Positions 35,123 through 43,475 are shown, counted from the first letter of the stretch. The stretch: 64,000 bases of DNA from Paenibacillus sp. FSL R7-0204 (GCF_038002225.1 NZ_JBBOCA010000001.1:7502001-7566000), one strand, 5' to 3'. Notes: generated by a model not told the origin, from the sequence alone. Program-made: numbers and translations.

Positions 35123-35621
35123 CTAGTAGATCGTCAGATTTAAAAAGGTGGAACAGATGCAATTCCCCTTCAAAATATCATCTTTTCCAAGCGGGGGTTG
35201 TTCTTCAGGGACGTTTGGCTTAGCGTAACGGACTGAGGCGCTCTTATTAAGTAAGAAAGTCGTCACTTGGGGGGGGGGGAACGGACCCCATGAAGCTTAT
35301 CTCCTGCAATTCAGCTCCGAAACGTCTCGTAGAGAGGCGATAAGGTCGCCTGAGTCCGTTACGCTGCAAAAGGTGGCGTTCTCGTGGGGATAAGGCCTCT
35401 CCGGTCCGTTAGATTTTGGGATGGAGTTTCGCAAGCTTATCCACCCTATTGAATCTGATGCTGCGATTGTGTTCCGTTTTTCGTATACATTTGGGCGGAT
35501 TACCTTGGCACCAGCACAATGTGTTCTCTTTTTCGCATACATCTGGTCCAATGACTTCGCTCTTTAAGTTCTTCATACCTTATCGCTCCTACTCACCCTT
35601 TTAAATCTGACACTGTACTAG
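35123..35621 (+). mobile_element. MITE-like element with 28-bp terminal inverted repeats (family 1, copy B)
   Basis: The left end 35123-35150 and the right end 35594-35621 are inverted repeats of the form CTAGTA-N4-GTCAGATTTAAAA-n-GGTG; apart from the N4 stretch there is one mismatch. The body has no gene but contains the family-1 sequence, including the inner inverted pair AGCGTAACGGACT (35222-35234) and AGTCCGTTACGCT (35353-35365). Related copies lie at 16430-16722 and 62262-62491. It looks non-autonomous. Confidence 0.8.
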
Positions 35622-35690
35622 TAGCACGGTAGGCACAAATGTTGTACGTTATACAATTTTGATTCCTCTATAGCTGTGTTTTTGTTGGAC

Positions 35691-35814
35691 TGTTGTAGAA
35701 ATTGCAGGATTCGCCCTGCTAAACCGGATGAACAAGTGAAAATACTGCCTTCTTTACAACAATCTTGGATTTGGGCCAATGTAATGAGGAGAATGTTGTA
35801 TTAAGGGCAGGAAT
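35691..35814 (+). repeat. Dispersed intergenic repeat family 3, copy 2
   Basis: Matches 9009-9134 (opposite strand) in the order TGTTG, TTGCAGGATTC, CCCTG, ACTGCCTT, CAACA, TTGGATTTGGGCC, AGAATGTTG and GCAGGAA. Confidence 0.65.
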
Positions 35815-35863
35815 ATAACAAAAGGGAGCACTGCTATTACAGCATGCTCCCTTTGTTATATTC
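35811..35863 (-). terminator. Long terminator downstream of the DUF6953-like gene
   Basis: GAATATAACAAAAGGGAGCA (35811-35830) pairs with TGCTCCCTTTGTTATATTC (35845-35863), with one bulged A. The stem extends into AT-rich sequence that provides a U-tract on either strand. Confidence 0.85.
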
Positions 35864-35890
35864 TTATGGGCAACCTCTACTCGCCCAGCC

Positions 35891-36127
35891 TCAGGTCCAG
35901 GCCCACAGGAACCCGTCGCGGTCCCAGGCAATCCGGCCGCCATGCAGCTTGCGGAAGGCCTTCTTCACTTCCTTAGATAACGAGGCATTGCCATTCTCAT
36001 TCACGAATACAAACTGTTCACCGAAATTCGCCTTCACATATTCAATCGCAGCGGTCTGGTATAACGTCCCTGTGAACTTGATCTCCTTCACCATCCACTC
36101 CGCTACTTCCTGTGCGGTTACTTCCAT
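35891..36127 (-). CDS. DUF6953-like small protein
   Basis: A 78-residue acidic/basic mixed protein: MEVTAQEVAEWMVKEIKFTG, LYQTAAIEYVKANFGEQFVFVNENGN, EVKKAFRKLHGGRIAWDRDGFLW. This pattern matches a widespread small Bacillales family (DUF6953, from memory) of unknown function, with a winged-helix-like feel. The ATG at 36127 is favoured because the family starts there and AAGGAG lies 11 bp upstream; the ATG at 36166 abuts its GGAGG too closely. Confidence 0.75.
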   Translation of the reverse strand: MEVTAQEVAEWMVKEIKFTGTLYQTAAIEYVKANFGEQFVFVNENGNASLSKEVKKAFRKLHGGRIAWDRDGFLWAWT

Positions 36128-36323
36128 TGGGGGTACTGCTCCTTCCTGTTCATCCTGCTTGCACATTCCTCCATTATACCATGAATCCCGCCGGTCGATT
36201 CCGCCATTCCAGTCCGAACAACTCCTCTTTTTGTGATTTCCCCATCACTCCTATTTCTGATTGTGTCACAATACGCTACACTTCGATTGTTATATAGGTA
36301 TCCAACCACAGGAGGTGAGGTAA

Positions 36324-36917
36324 GTGCAATTAACCGTCCCCGGGGAAGCGGACGAACGAAGCTTAATGATCGAGCAGGCTGTAGAGGCTGTGAAGGCCGG
36401 AGACAAGCACTCGTACGAGATCATCATTAAGCGGTTTCAACGCCAGATTTATACCTATTGCTTCTATATTCTCAAAGACCATACCGAAACAGAAGATGCC
36501 GTTCAGGAAATCTTCATCCGCGCCTATGCGAACCTTCACCGCTATGGCAGCAGCACTTCCTTCTCAGCCTGGCTGTACAAGTTGGCCTACCACCATTTAA
36601 TCAATTTGAAGAAAAAACAAAGCCGCTGGCTTAGATTAGTAGAGCATTACAGGGAGCAGCAGTGGCAGGAGCAGGTCCCGGCAAGTGAATCGGTAACCTC
36701 CGAGCTAATGGCCTGTCTGACCACAGAGGAACGCCACATCCTGCTGCTTAAGGCGGTAGAGCAGTACACCTTCGAAGAGATCAGCGGGATTATGGGGATC
36801 AAGGCCAACACAGTCCGCAAAAAATACGAACGGCTGCGCAAAAAGCTGCTGGAGCGTGCCGGCCAAAAAGGAGCGAGGATGCATGGAACAATATCAGGTG
36901 CGAACAAGACATCCTGA
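36324..36917 (+). CDS. ECF-type RNA polymerase sigma factor
   Basis: A 197-residue sigma-70 factor with regions 2 and 4 only. Region 2 spans about 25-95 (AGDKHSYEIIIKRFQRQIYTYCFYILKDHTETEDAVQEIFIRAYANLHRY); region 4 spans about 130-180 (LTTEERHILLLKAVEQYTFEEISGIMGIKANTVRKKYERLRKKLLE). It starts at a GTG (36324) 6 bp after GGAGGTGA. Its end overlaps the DUF4179 gene by 35 bp, the usual sigma/anti-sigma arrangement. Confidence 0.93.
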   Translation: MQLTVPGEADERSLMIEQAVEAVKAGDKHSYEIIIKRFQRQIYTYCFYILKDHTETEDAVQEIFIRAYANLHRYGSSTSFSAWLYKLAYHHLINLKKKQSRWLRLVEHYREQQWQEQVPASESVTSELMACLTTEERHILLLKAVEQYTFEEISGIMGIKANTVRKKYERLRKKLLERAGQKGARMHGTISGANKTS

Positions 36918-38034
36918 GATGGATGCCATTGAACAACAGATTCGGGAGTCCGTTAAGCCAAGACCGGAATTAAGCAGGATCATTATGAATAAGATTGGAG
37001 AGATTGAAATGAGCAGCATCACAAGATCAAGAGGTTCTAAGACCAGACCGGGGTTCATCAAAAAAACAGCTATCGCCGCCACCATCGCCGGGGTACTAGG
37101 CGCAGGCGTTCTGGGTGCAGGCTTCGTGTCACCGGCAATGGCAGATACGCTTAAGAAAATTCCGGGGATCGGCATCCTGTATCAGGGAACCAGCCCGCAG
37201 TCGGTGGAGCTGGCCATGAGTCAGGGGATCTTATCCCAGCCCGGACTGAGCGTTACCCATGACGGGGTTACCCTGAGGCTGACCGATCTGCTCTATGACG
37301 GAACGCGGCTGAGCTTCCAACTGGAGCATGAGGGTGGGCTGGATCTGTCCGGCGAAGCTTCTATGGGGCAGTTGATTGAGCCGCCGGTCGTCTTGGCTGA
37401 CGGGCAGAAGATTAAGTTCACTTCGGGAGGATTCGGTGATATTCCTTATCAGGATAATGCCTATCTCGGAGAGCTGTCAGGTGATCTGAATCTGCCGGAT
37501 GCCTTCACGCTGACAATTCAGGCCAAGGTCAAGCAGGTGAATGAAATCTTTGAATTCTCGGCCCCGGTCAAAATCATGGATAACGCCCTGGTGCTTACTC
37601 CGAATATCACCAAAACCGAAGGCTCCTTCAGCTACACGGTGGAGCAATTGAAGGTCACCCCGGTATCCACCCGCCTGGTTCTGAGCAGCCAGGGTGAGGT
37701 TCCGCAATCCGCAGAGCAGACCGGCGACTATCATGCCAGCATGATGTACTATGAGCTTGTAGATGACCAGGGCAATTCGATTGACCCGAATCAATACGGA
37801 TTCTATAACAGCAAGCCAAAGACGGAATATCATCTGAATGAGCTGTATCCTCCTTTTGCCGCCACGCCAAAGGCCATCACGATCAAGCCGTACACACTGA
37901 CGGTGAAGAACGATGACTTCAGCATTGTCGGGCAGAAGCATGACAGTATAGGTAACTTCCTGCCGGGACGCGAGAGCAAGGGCACACGGACGTATCTGAA
38001 GAATCTGGAGACCACGATCACCCTCCAGCCTTAG
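36883..38034 (+). CDS. DUF4179 membrane protein, putative anti-sigma factor
   Basis: A 383-residue single-pass protein. Residues 1-60 are cytoplasmic and charged, IAATIAGVLGAGVLGAGFV (about 65-85) is the membrane segment, and the extracytoplasmic part begins with the DUF4179 zone MADTLKKIPGIGILYQG and a beta-rich immunoglobulin-like region. It starts 9 bp after GGAG within the sigma gene. It most likely holds the ECF sigma factor inactive until an envelope signal arrives. Confidence 0.88.
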   Translation: MEQYQVRTRHPEMDAIEQQIRESVKPRPELSRIIMNKIGEIEMSSITRSRGSKTRPGFIKKTAIAATIAGVLGAGVLGAGFVSPAMADTLKKIPGIGILYQGTSPQSVELAMSQGILSQPGLSVTHDGVTLRLTDLLYDGTRLSFQLEHEGGLDLSGEASMGQLIEPPVVLADGQKIKFTSGGFGDIPYQDNAYLGELSGDLNLPDAFTLTIQAKVKQVNEIFEFSAPVKIMDNALVLTPNITKTEGSFSYTVEQLKVTPVSTRLVLSSQGEVPQSAEQTGDYHASMMYYELVDDQGNSIDPNQYGFYNSKPKTEYHLNELYPPFAATPKAITIKPYTLTVKNDDFSIVGQKHDSIGNFLPGRESKGTRTYLKNLETTITLQP

Positions 38035-38071
38035 TACATTAGTTCCCGCCGTCAAGCTGTTCATTTTCTAA

Positions 38072-38130
38072 AAAAGCAAGGCTGTCCAGGTAGCCCTCAT
38101 ACGGCTGATCCTGGGCAGCCTTTTGCTTTT
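38072..38130. terminator. Terminator after the DUF4179 gene
   Basis: AAAAGCAAGGCTG-CCAGG pairs with CCTGG-CAGCCTTTTGCTTTT. It serves the plus-strand gene and possibly the convergent lipoprotein gene. Confidence 0.8.
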
Positions 38131-38144
38131 GGCGTATAAAAGAG

Positions 38145-39266
38145 CTACGACAGGCTGACCACGTAGGTCAGAAACTGATAGATATTATCCTTCAGCACCG
38201 TAGCTGTCGCCAGCAGCTTCTTGCCGGACGGACTCCAGTGGAGAGGGTCAGCCAGATGAAAATCATTCAGCACAGGGGTCTGCTCTCCGGTCTCCACCTC
38301 GGTAATGAACAGGTCCTGCTGGTCATCCGTTGAACCGGCCGCCGTCACTGCATAAGCCAGCAGCTTGCCGTCCGGCGACCAGCTGGTGCCGAAGATCTGC
38401 TGCCCAGAAGCTAACTTAGACTGCTCATTGCCCTCGCTGTCACAGAGCTTCAGCGTCATCTCTCCGCGTCCGATACGCTCGACAATCGCCATCTGACTTC
38501 CGTCCGGAGAAGGAACCGCCCAGATCACATTCTTTCGCAGCACCTTGGTCTGCTTCGTCGCTGTGTCATAGGTGCTAAGCTGGCTGTCTTCACCTGTAAC
38601 ATAGAGAATCCGGCTGCCGGTCTGAACCACCTCATGCACATACGGGATGCCCGTCTTCACGATCGTCTCCTGCTCGCCGGTTAGATCTGCACTTAGAATA
38701 TTGCCTTCCATATCAGGAAAAATTACATGCGTGTCATCCGCCCACTTTCCTTCCTCCACCCGAAACTCTGCATCGCTTACCTTCACCGGTGCACCCCCGG
38801 ACAGATCCATAATATAACCGAATCCTGTGATGTCATGCAGCTCCTTGAAGAAGACATGCGTCTTGTCCGGGGAGATTTGTGGTGCGCCAACATTCAGCTC
38901 TCCAACCTGGAGCGGAGCTTCCTCACCTGTGGACAGGGTATGCAGATAGAGATTCAGCGGATACCGTTCCTGTCCTTCAATCACCTGCGAGGGAAGACTA
39001 CGGTTCTCCTTGGTCATTACCATTACATCCTCACCGGCAAAATCCGTCCCCCGCACACCCTCCACCTTCTGTATGCCCTCAAGCTTCAGCTTTGTGTAGA
39101 CCGGTTCGCTGATATTGTCGAGGACTGTAATTTTGCGGCCTGCCTTCTCAACAACCTCACGTGTATCTGTGTTCTCAGTACTACAGGCAGTAACCGATAG
39201 CAGAACAGCTCCGCAGAGCAGAATGCTCCAGATCTTGCCCCAGGCTCTTTGGCTCAAATGATTCAT
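38145..39266 (-). CDS. TolB-like beta-propeller lipoprotein
   Basis: A 373-residue lipoprotein: the signal with lipobox LSVTAC places Cys28 as the anchor. The mature part has WD40/PD40-type repeats (SPDKTHVFFKEL, SPDGSQMAIVE, SWSPDGKLLAYAV, HWSPSGKKLLATA), so a six-bladed propeller on the outer face of the membrane. It lies 103 bp after the kinase gene of a two-component system on the same strand and may be an accessory sensor or a target. Confidence 0.85.
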   Translation of the reverse strand: MNHLSQRAWGKIWSILLCGAVLLSVTACSTENTDTREVVEKAGRKITVLDNISEPVYTKLKLEGIQKVEGVRGTDFAGEDVMVMTKENRSLPSQVIEGQERYPLNLYLHTLSTGEEAPLQVGELNVGAPQISPDKTHVFFKELHDITGFGYIMDLSGGAPVKVSDAEFRVEEGKWADDTHVIFPDMEGNILSADLTGEQETIVKTGIPYVHEVVQTGSRILYVTGEDSQLSTYDTATKQTKVLRKNVIWAVPSPDGSQMAIVERIGRGEMTLKLCDSEGNEQSKLASGQQIFGTSWSPDGKLLAYAVTAAGSTDDQQDLFITEVETGEQTPVLNDFHLADPLHWSPSGKKLLATATVLKDNIYQFLTYVVSLS

Positions 39267-39369
39267 TCAGGCTTCCCTCCAGCTCATCGCTCACGTTGCC
39301 TCTTCAGCATACCGGACGCTTATTTCCAGACCGCATCGCAAATATCTCCAACTTGTAAACATTATCCCT

Positions 39370-40842
39370 TCAGGTCACCAGCGGAAAAGACAGCTCAAAC
39401 GCCGCCCCTTCGCCTGAGCCTTCCAGCAAAACAATGGTTCCGCCCTGCTTCTCCACCAGATTACGTACCAACGAGAGACCAAGCCCTGTGCCGCCCGAGG
39501 CTCTGGAACGGTCACGGTTGACCGTATAGAAGGCTTCGAAGATCTTCTCCCGTGACGCCTCCGGAATGCCGATGCCGGAATCCTGCACAGTAATCCATAC
39601 CCGCTGCTCCCTGATCTCGCTGTGCAGATGAATACTCCCCTGCGGGACATTATATTTGATCGCATTGTCCAGCAGATTGATGAAGATATGCATGAAGCTC
39701 TCCCGGTCAATCCAGATATGCGCGGGCTTAATGTCAAGCGTGACTGTGAGACCGTAGCGCTCCGCCTTGCCTTTCATCCGTCCGCAGATATCGCGCAGCG
39801 TACTCTCAACCTCCAGCAGCTCTGCCTGGGATTCAAAATCATACTTCTCCAGCGCCGTCAATTGCAGCACCTTCTCCACCATCTCGTACAGCCGCTCTGT
39901 CTCCTTGGCAATACTCAGCTTGGCATCATGCAGCAGCTTGGGGTCATCGTCATACATATTCAGCAGATCAACATACGCCTTAATCGAGGTCAGCGGCGTC
40001 TTGAATTCATGGCTGATGTTCCCGATGTACTGCTTCTGCTGCTGCTCCAGCGCCTGAAGCTTCTCCACGGCCAGCTGGAGCTTGCGCCGTTCCTCATCCT
40101 TGGCGGCAATGCTGCGCTCGATCTCCCGGCTCATGAAGTAGATGCCCTCGGCCAGCTCCCCCAGCTCATCCTTACGCCGCACCGGCGGAGCCGTGATATA
40201 GTTGGCACCGCGGATATCCTCCGCCGCCTTCTTCAGCCGCCCGATGGAGGCAGCCGCACGGTTGAAATACAGATACCCGAGGATGAAGCTGAACACCAGC
40301 ACCGCGCCGCCTGTCGTCAGGAACAGATTCAGCAGTGTCTGCTGGAAGCTGCGGTCGCCCTCCAGGGAATACTGCAGCTGCACCACGCCCATCTGCCCCT
40401 CCGGCCCTTGCAGCGGGGCCAGGTAGAACAGCTTGTCGCCTTCACTCTGGTAGGCGACTTTATTGCGCAGCGCGTAGTCCAGCGCTGTGCTGAGATCCGG
40501 CTTGCCCGGACCCTGCCCAGGCTCGCCTTGCGCCGAGGTGCCCGCCTGCTGGCCCTGGCTGTCGTACAGGGTCACCTCCAGGCCGGTGAATCCGGCCAGC
40601 TCGGCAGCCAGCGCCTTGCCGCGCTGCTGCATGAAGACCTGCGGCGTAAGGCGCGCACCGGTATAGTAAGTCTGCTTCACGCGCAGATTGACTGTGTTGA
40701 CATGCTGGGCCAGATTATGCTCTGTCTGGCCCTGCTCATTGCGCTCCACGCCGCGCAGAACGAAGTAGCTCAGCACGCCGACGGCCAGAATCAGCAGCAC
40801 CGCCAGAAACAGGCTGAACTTCAGCTTGATGCTGATTCTCAT
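39370..40842 (-). CDS. Sensor histidine kinase
   Basis: A 490-residue membrane kinase. Membrane segments lie at about 8-28 and 175-195, enclosing an extracytoplasmic sensor of about 145 residues. A HAMP domain (AAASIGRLKKAAEDIRGAN) follows, then HisKA with NISHEFKTPLTSIKAYVDLL, and the ATPase domain with NLLDNAIKYN, DSGIGIPEASREKIFEAFY and GGTGLGLSLVRNLVEKQGG. Its ATG overlaps the stop of the response regulator gene (ATGA). The ligand is unknown. Confidence 0.94.
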   Translation of the reverse strand: MRISIKLKFSLFLAVLLILAVGVLSYFVLRGVERNEQGQTEHNLAQHVNTVNLRVKQTYYTGARLTPQVFMQQRGKALAAELAGFTGLEVTLYDSQGQQAGTSAQGEPGQGPGKPDLSTALDYALRNKVAYQSEGDKLFYLAPLQGPEGQMGVVQLQYSLEGDRSFQQTLLNLFLTTGGAVLVFSFILGYLYFNRAAASIGRLKKAAEDIRGANYITAPPVRRKDELGELAEGIYFMSREIERSIAAKDEERRKLQLAVEKLQALEQQQKQYIGNISHEFKTPLTSIKAYVDLLNMYDDDPKLLHDAKLSIAKETERLYEMVEKVLQLTALEKYDFESQAELLEVESTLRDICGRMKGKAERYGLTVTLDIKPAHIWIDRESFMHIFINLLDNAIKYNVPQGSIHLHSEIREQRVWITVQDSGIGIPEASREKIFEAFYTVNRDRSRASGGTGLGLSLVRNLVEKQGGTIVLLEGSGEGAAFELSFPLVT

Positions 40843-41531
40843 GAGTAGCTCCCCGCTGGCACTGCCTTATAGCCTACACCGTAGACGGTTTGCAGGATAT
40901 TCTGATAGGGCTCGCCCAGCTTTTTGCGCAGCCGCTGGATATGAATATCTACGGTGCGCGTTCCCCCAGCATAGTCCATATCCCAGACCTGCTCCAGCAG
41001 TTCCTCGCGCATATACACCCGCTGCGGGTGCGAGAGCAGCAGATGCAGCAGATCGAATTCCTTCGGGGTCAGCTCCAGCGGCTCCCCGCCAAGCTCGGCG
41101 CTGCGCCGGTCCGGGTGAACCTGCAAGAGGCCGTATTCGATCAGCTCACTGCGGACCTCAGCCGTATTCTTCTCCAGCCGGCGCAGCAGCGCCTTCACCC
41201 GGGCCAGCAGCTCGCGAATCTCGAAGGGCTTGGTCATATAATCGTCTGCACCCAGCTCCAGACCGACAATTTTATCCACAATATCATTCTTGACAGTCAG
41301 CAGGATGATTCCAATATCATCCCGGTCCTCCAGCTTGCGGCAGACATCATAACCGCTCAGCTTCGGCATCATTACATCCAGCACCAGCACATTCGGACGG
41401 AAGGTATTCGCCTTGCTTAGCGCTTCCTCCCCGTCACCGGCAGTATCCACCTCATAGCCTTCACGCCGCAGCGCGTAGGCAATCGCACTCACAATGGCCG
41501 GTTCGTCATCGACGACCAGTATTTTTTTCAT
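40839..41531 (-). CDS. OmpR/PhoB-family response regulator
   Basis: A 230-residue regulator. The receiver domain (MKKILVVDDEPAIVSAIA) has the acceptor Asp in VLVLDVMMPKLSGYD, Thr in ILLTVKND and Lys in GADDYMTKPF. The C-terminal winged helix has LELTPKEFDLLHLLLSHPQRVYMREELLEQVWDMDYAGGTRTVDIHIQRLRKKL. The ATG at 41531 is the family start with GGAAGGATG upstream; a frame to 41582 adds 17 unrelated residues. It is the first gene of the operon RR-HK-lipoprotein. Confidence 0.95.
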   Translation of the reverse strand: MKKILVVDDEPAIVSAIAYALRREGYEVDTAGDGEEALSKANTFRPNVLVLDVMMPKLSGYDVCRKLEDRDDIGIILLTVKNDIVDKIVGLELGADDYMTKPFEIRELLARVKALLRRLEKNTAEVRSELIEYGLLQVHPDRRSAELGGEPLELTPKEFDLLHLLLSHPQRVYMREELLEQVWDMDYAGGTRTVDIHIQRLRKKLGEPYQNILQTVYGVGYKAVPAGSYS

Positions 41532-41646
41532 AGTCGGTTCATCCTTCCGCTCTCGCTTGTTCGGTCCGGTAATGCCCTTCAAGAATAACGCAGATGAAGA
41601 AGCCGGAGCAAGGAACCGGCAGAGCCAAGCAAAGTTTAGGTTATCT

Positions 41647-41661
41647 TTAAGAAGACTTAAG
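41647..41661. promoter_or_regulatory. Direct repeat TTAAG-N5-TTAAG
   Basis: Two TTAAG half-sites 10 bp apart lie between the response regulator gene and the divergent small secreted protein gene. Such direct repeats are typical for OmpR-family regulators, so autoregulation or control of the neighbour is possible. Confidence 0.5.
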
Positions 41662-41768
41662 CTTCATTTCAGTATTATTGGGTAAACTGTACTTAGCTGA
41701 AGTTCACTAGCCGCCGTACATGATGAACCTTGATCCATATAACCAATTACGAAAAGAGGATTATACAC

Positions 41769-42179
41769 ATGAATATAAAACATATGAATATTAAACGTGT
41801 AATGATTGTAGGAACCATGATTGTAGCCATGTCGTTCGGAGGAACGGCCTGGGGCAAGCCGGCTTTACATACCCTTCCTGTCGCCAAATGGTCCACCTCT
41901 GATGTGGCCGATACCGATGAGCTGCTGGATGCCCTGAACCTGAACCCTACCTCTGACGAAGAACTGTACGACGCCTTATATGAAGGCAAGTCCCTGCGTA
42001 ACATCGCAGAAGAGAATGGCGGCAACGTGACCCAGGTCATCAACCTGCAGGTTAAGCAACTGACCCAGCAGCTCGAAGCGAGACTCGCCAGCGGCAGCAT
42101 CACCCCGCAGCAGTTCAACGAACAGAAGGCCGAGCTCAGGGAGATCGTGGCGCAGAGTGTCGAAACTTCGTTTGGGTGA
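41769..42179 (+). CDS. Small secreted helical protein
   Basis: A 136-residue protein with a signal peptide (VMIVGTMIVAMSFGGTAWG) and an acidic, helical mature part: DTDELLDALNLNPTSDEELYDALYEGKSLRNIAEENGGNVTQVINLQVKQLTQQLEARL. The SLRNIAEENGGNVTQVI part resembles helical repeats found in Bacillales exported proteins. The ATG at 41769 (after GAGG) is preferred; the upstream frame to 41730 is AT-rich and lacks a site. It is divergent to the two-component operon. Confidence 0.75.
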   Translation: MNIKHMNIKRVMIVGTMIVAMSFGGTAWGKPALHTLPVAKWSTSDVADTDELLDALNLNPTSDEELYDALYEGKSLRNIAEENGGNVTQVINLQVKQLTQQLEARLASGSITPQQFNEQKAELREIVAQSVETSFG

Positions 42180-42207
42180 GTGAAGCATTTGAAATAGCGA
42201 ATATCCA

Positions 42208-42248
42208 CAAGAGCGGCACCCGGGCTATTGACTCGGGTGCCGCTCTTG
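42208..42248. terminator. Strong terminator
   Basis: CAAGAGCGGCACCCG pairs with CGGGTGCCGCTCTTG, followed by TTATG. It ends the small secreted protein gene. Confidence 0.85.
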
Positions 42249-42287
42249 TTATGATGAATAGATATTCTTTAAAGAGGAGGATTAGCT

Positions 42288-42731
42288 ATGAATGATGCGC
42301 TAATGGAACGCTTGCAGCTTTTTTTGACAAAAGAGGGGAATCAGAGTCTGCTCGGCATACCGGCAACCGAGGAACAAATCGCTGAGGCAGAGAAGCAGCT
42401 GGGTCTGAAGCTGGATCAGGATTATGTTCAATTCATCCGAAGCTTTGGCGGCGCCTATGCCGGACTATCCGTACACGCCTTCAGCAACGGTTCCTCCATC
42501 GGGCGGGAGAGTGTGACCGAGTTAACGTTGTCCTTCCGCGAGGATTACAAGGATACCCCTATGAGCGGGCTGCTTGCACGAAGCACAGTCTTCTCCATGG
42601 ACGGCTCAGGCAACCCGATCCTGCTTGACCCCGAAGGCCGCGTACTGCTCATCGACCATGATAACGGGGATTACGAGGTGATCGCAGAATCGTTTGCTGC
42701 GCTGATTGAAGAGAATTTTATGGAGTGGTAG
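42288..42731 (+). CDS. SMI1/KNR4 family protein
   Basis: A 147-residue SMI1/KNR4 (SUKH) domain: IPATEEQIAEAEKQLGLKLDQDYVQFIRSFGGAYAGLSVHAF, the VFSMDGSGNPILLDPEGRVLLIDHDNGDYEVIAESFAALIEENF end. In bacteria such domains mostly serve as immunity proteins for polymorphic toxins. AAGAGGAGG precedes the ATG. No toxin is adjacent, so it is an orphan or has another role. Confidence 0.88.
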   Translation: MNDALMERLQLFLTKEGNQSLLGIPATEEQIAEAEKQLGLKLDQDYVQFIRSFGGAYAGLSVHAFSNGSSIGRESVTELTLSFREDYKDTPMSGLLARSTVFSMDGSGNPILLDPEGRVLLIDHDNGDYEVIAESFAALIEENFMEW

Positions 42732-42841
42732 CTTTCCTTGCACCTAATTCAAATCCAGTGAATCAAACAGATAAATATGCTGACAGGCTGTTCATATACA
42801 TGCCCACCAGGATGTATTGGCAAAACCCACCGGGCAGAAAC

Positions 42842-43366
42842 CTAATCCTTACGGTTGATGTCCCACGCTCCCATAGAGCAGAACTCGACCTTAAGGCTGG
42901 ATGTGCCTGTAATATCTTCGAGAATCGGTACAATCAAATTGGAATAGCGGTGATATAACCATTCTGAAGCAAAACGGCTCGGACTGTAGACGCAGTAAGT
43001 CTCCCCCAACTGCTTCCCCTTCGTGCCCTTGAACCAGGTGTTGAAGCTGGGTGGTGAGATGCGGCCTTGGATACGCTCCAAGGCCGCAGTCCAGACCTCA
43101 TCCGGCAGCTCGATGGGAGGGCTTACAATTTTCTCAGAAGCTGAACCGCCGCCAACACTCCCCCCTAATAGAAGCTCCTCCACCGACACCCCGAAGACCT
43201 GTCCAAGCTTCAGCAACACCCCGATATCGGGCAGGCAGTCACCCTGCTCCCACTTGGAAACCGCCTGATGGCTTACGCCAACTAAGCTGGACAGCTCTAT
43301 TTGGGTCAGGGATAGCCCCTTCCTTAAGTTCAATATATTCTGCCCGGCTTTGTTATTATCTATCAA
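42842..43366 (-). CDS. XRE regulator fused to a DnaA domain I-like region
   Basis: A 174-residue protein. Residues 5-65 form an XRE helix-turn-helix (NILNLRKGLSLTQIELSSLV, VSHQAVSKWEQGDCLPDIGV). After a Gly/Ser linker, residues about 90-168 match DnaA domain I: WTAALERIQGRISPPSFNTW, FKGTKGKQL and SRFASEWLYHRYSNLIVPIL. The B. subtilis DnaA N-terminus has the same W-AL-I-S-PSF-TW and FA-WL-RY-LI pattern. The AAA+ and DNA-binding parts of DnaA are absent. It is a single gene, possibly linking transcription to replication status. Confidence 0.88.
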   Translation of the reverse strand: MIDNNKAGQNILNLRKGLSLTQIELSSLVGVSHQAVSKWEQGDCLPDIGVLLKLGQVFGVSVEELLLGGSVGGGSASEKIVSPPIELPDEVWTAALERIQGRISPPSFNTWFKGTKGKQLGETYCVYSPSRFASEWLYHRYSNLIVPILEDITGTSSLKVEFCSMGAWDINRKD

Positions 43367-43475
43367 TGCGACGACACCTCCACTCTACTATCACTCAACA
43401 CAGCCAATAGTAGCATAGAGGGGCAGATATCGAAATCGAGTGTAAGTTGAATAATGCTTCTCCCCCTCTGCAACC

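Larger units (their letters stand above)
35075..35890. other. 816-bp intergenic repeat cluster
   Basis: No gene is visible. The region holds a MITE-like element with terminal inverted repeats (35123-35621) that contains a family-1 repeat and an 11-G tract (35269-35279). It also holds two direct 27-bp copies of a TGTGTTCnnTTTTTCGnATA type motif (35468-35494 and 35520-35546), a family-3 repeat (35691-35814) and a terminator (35811-35863). Confidence 0.8.

Noticed and set aside
39622..40848. 408-codon plus-strand frame
   Set aside because: It is antisense to the histidine kinase gene, low in complexity and without motifs.
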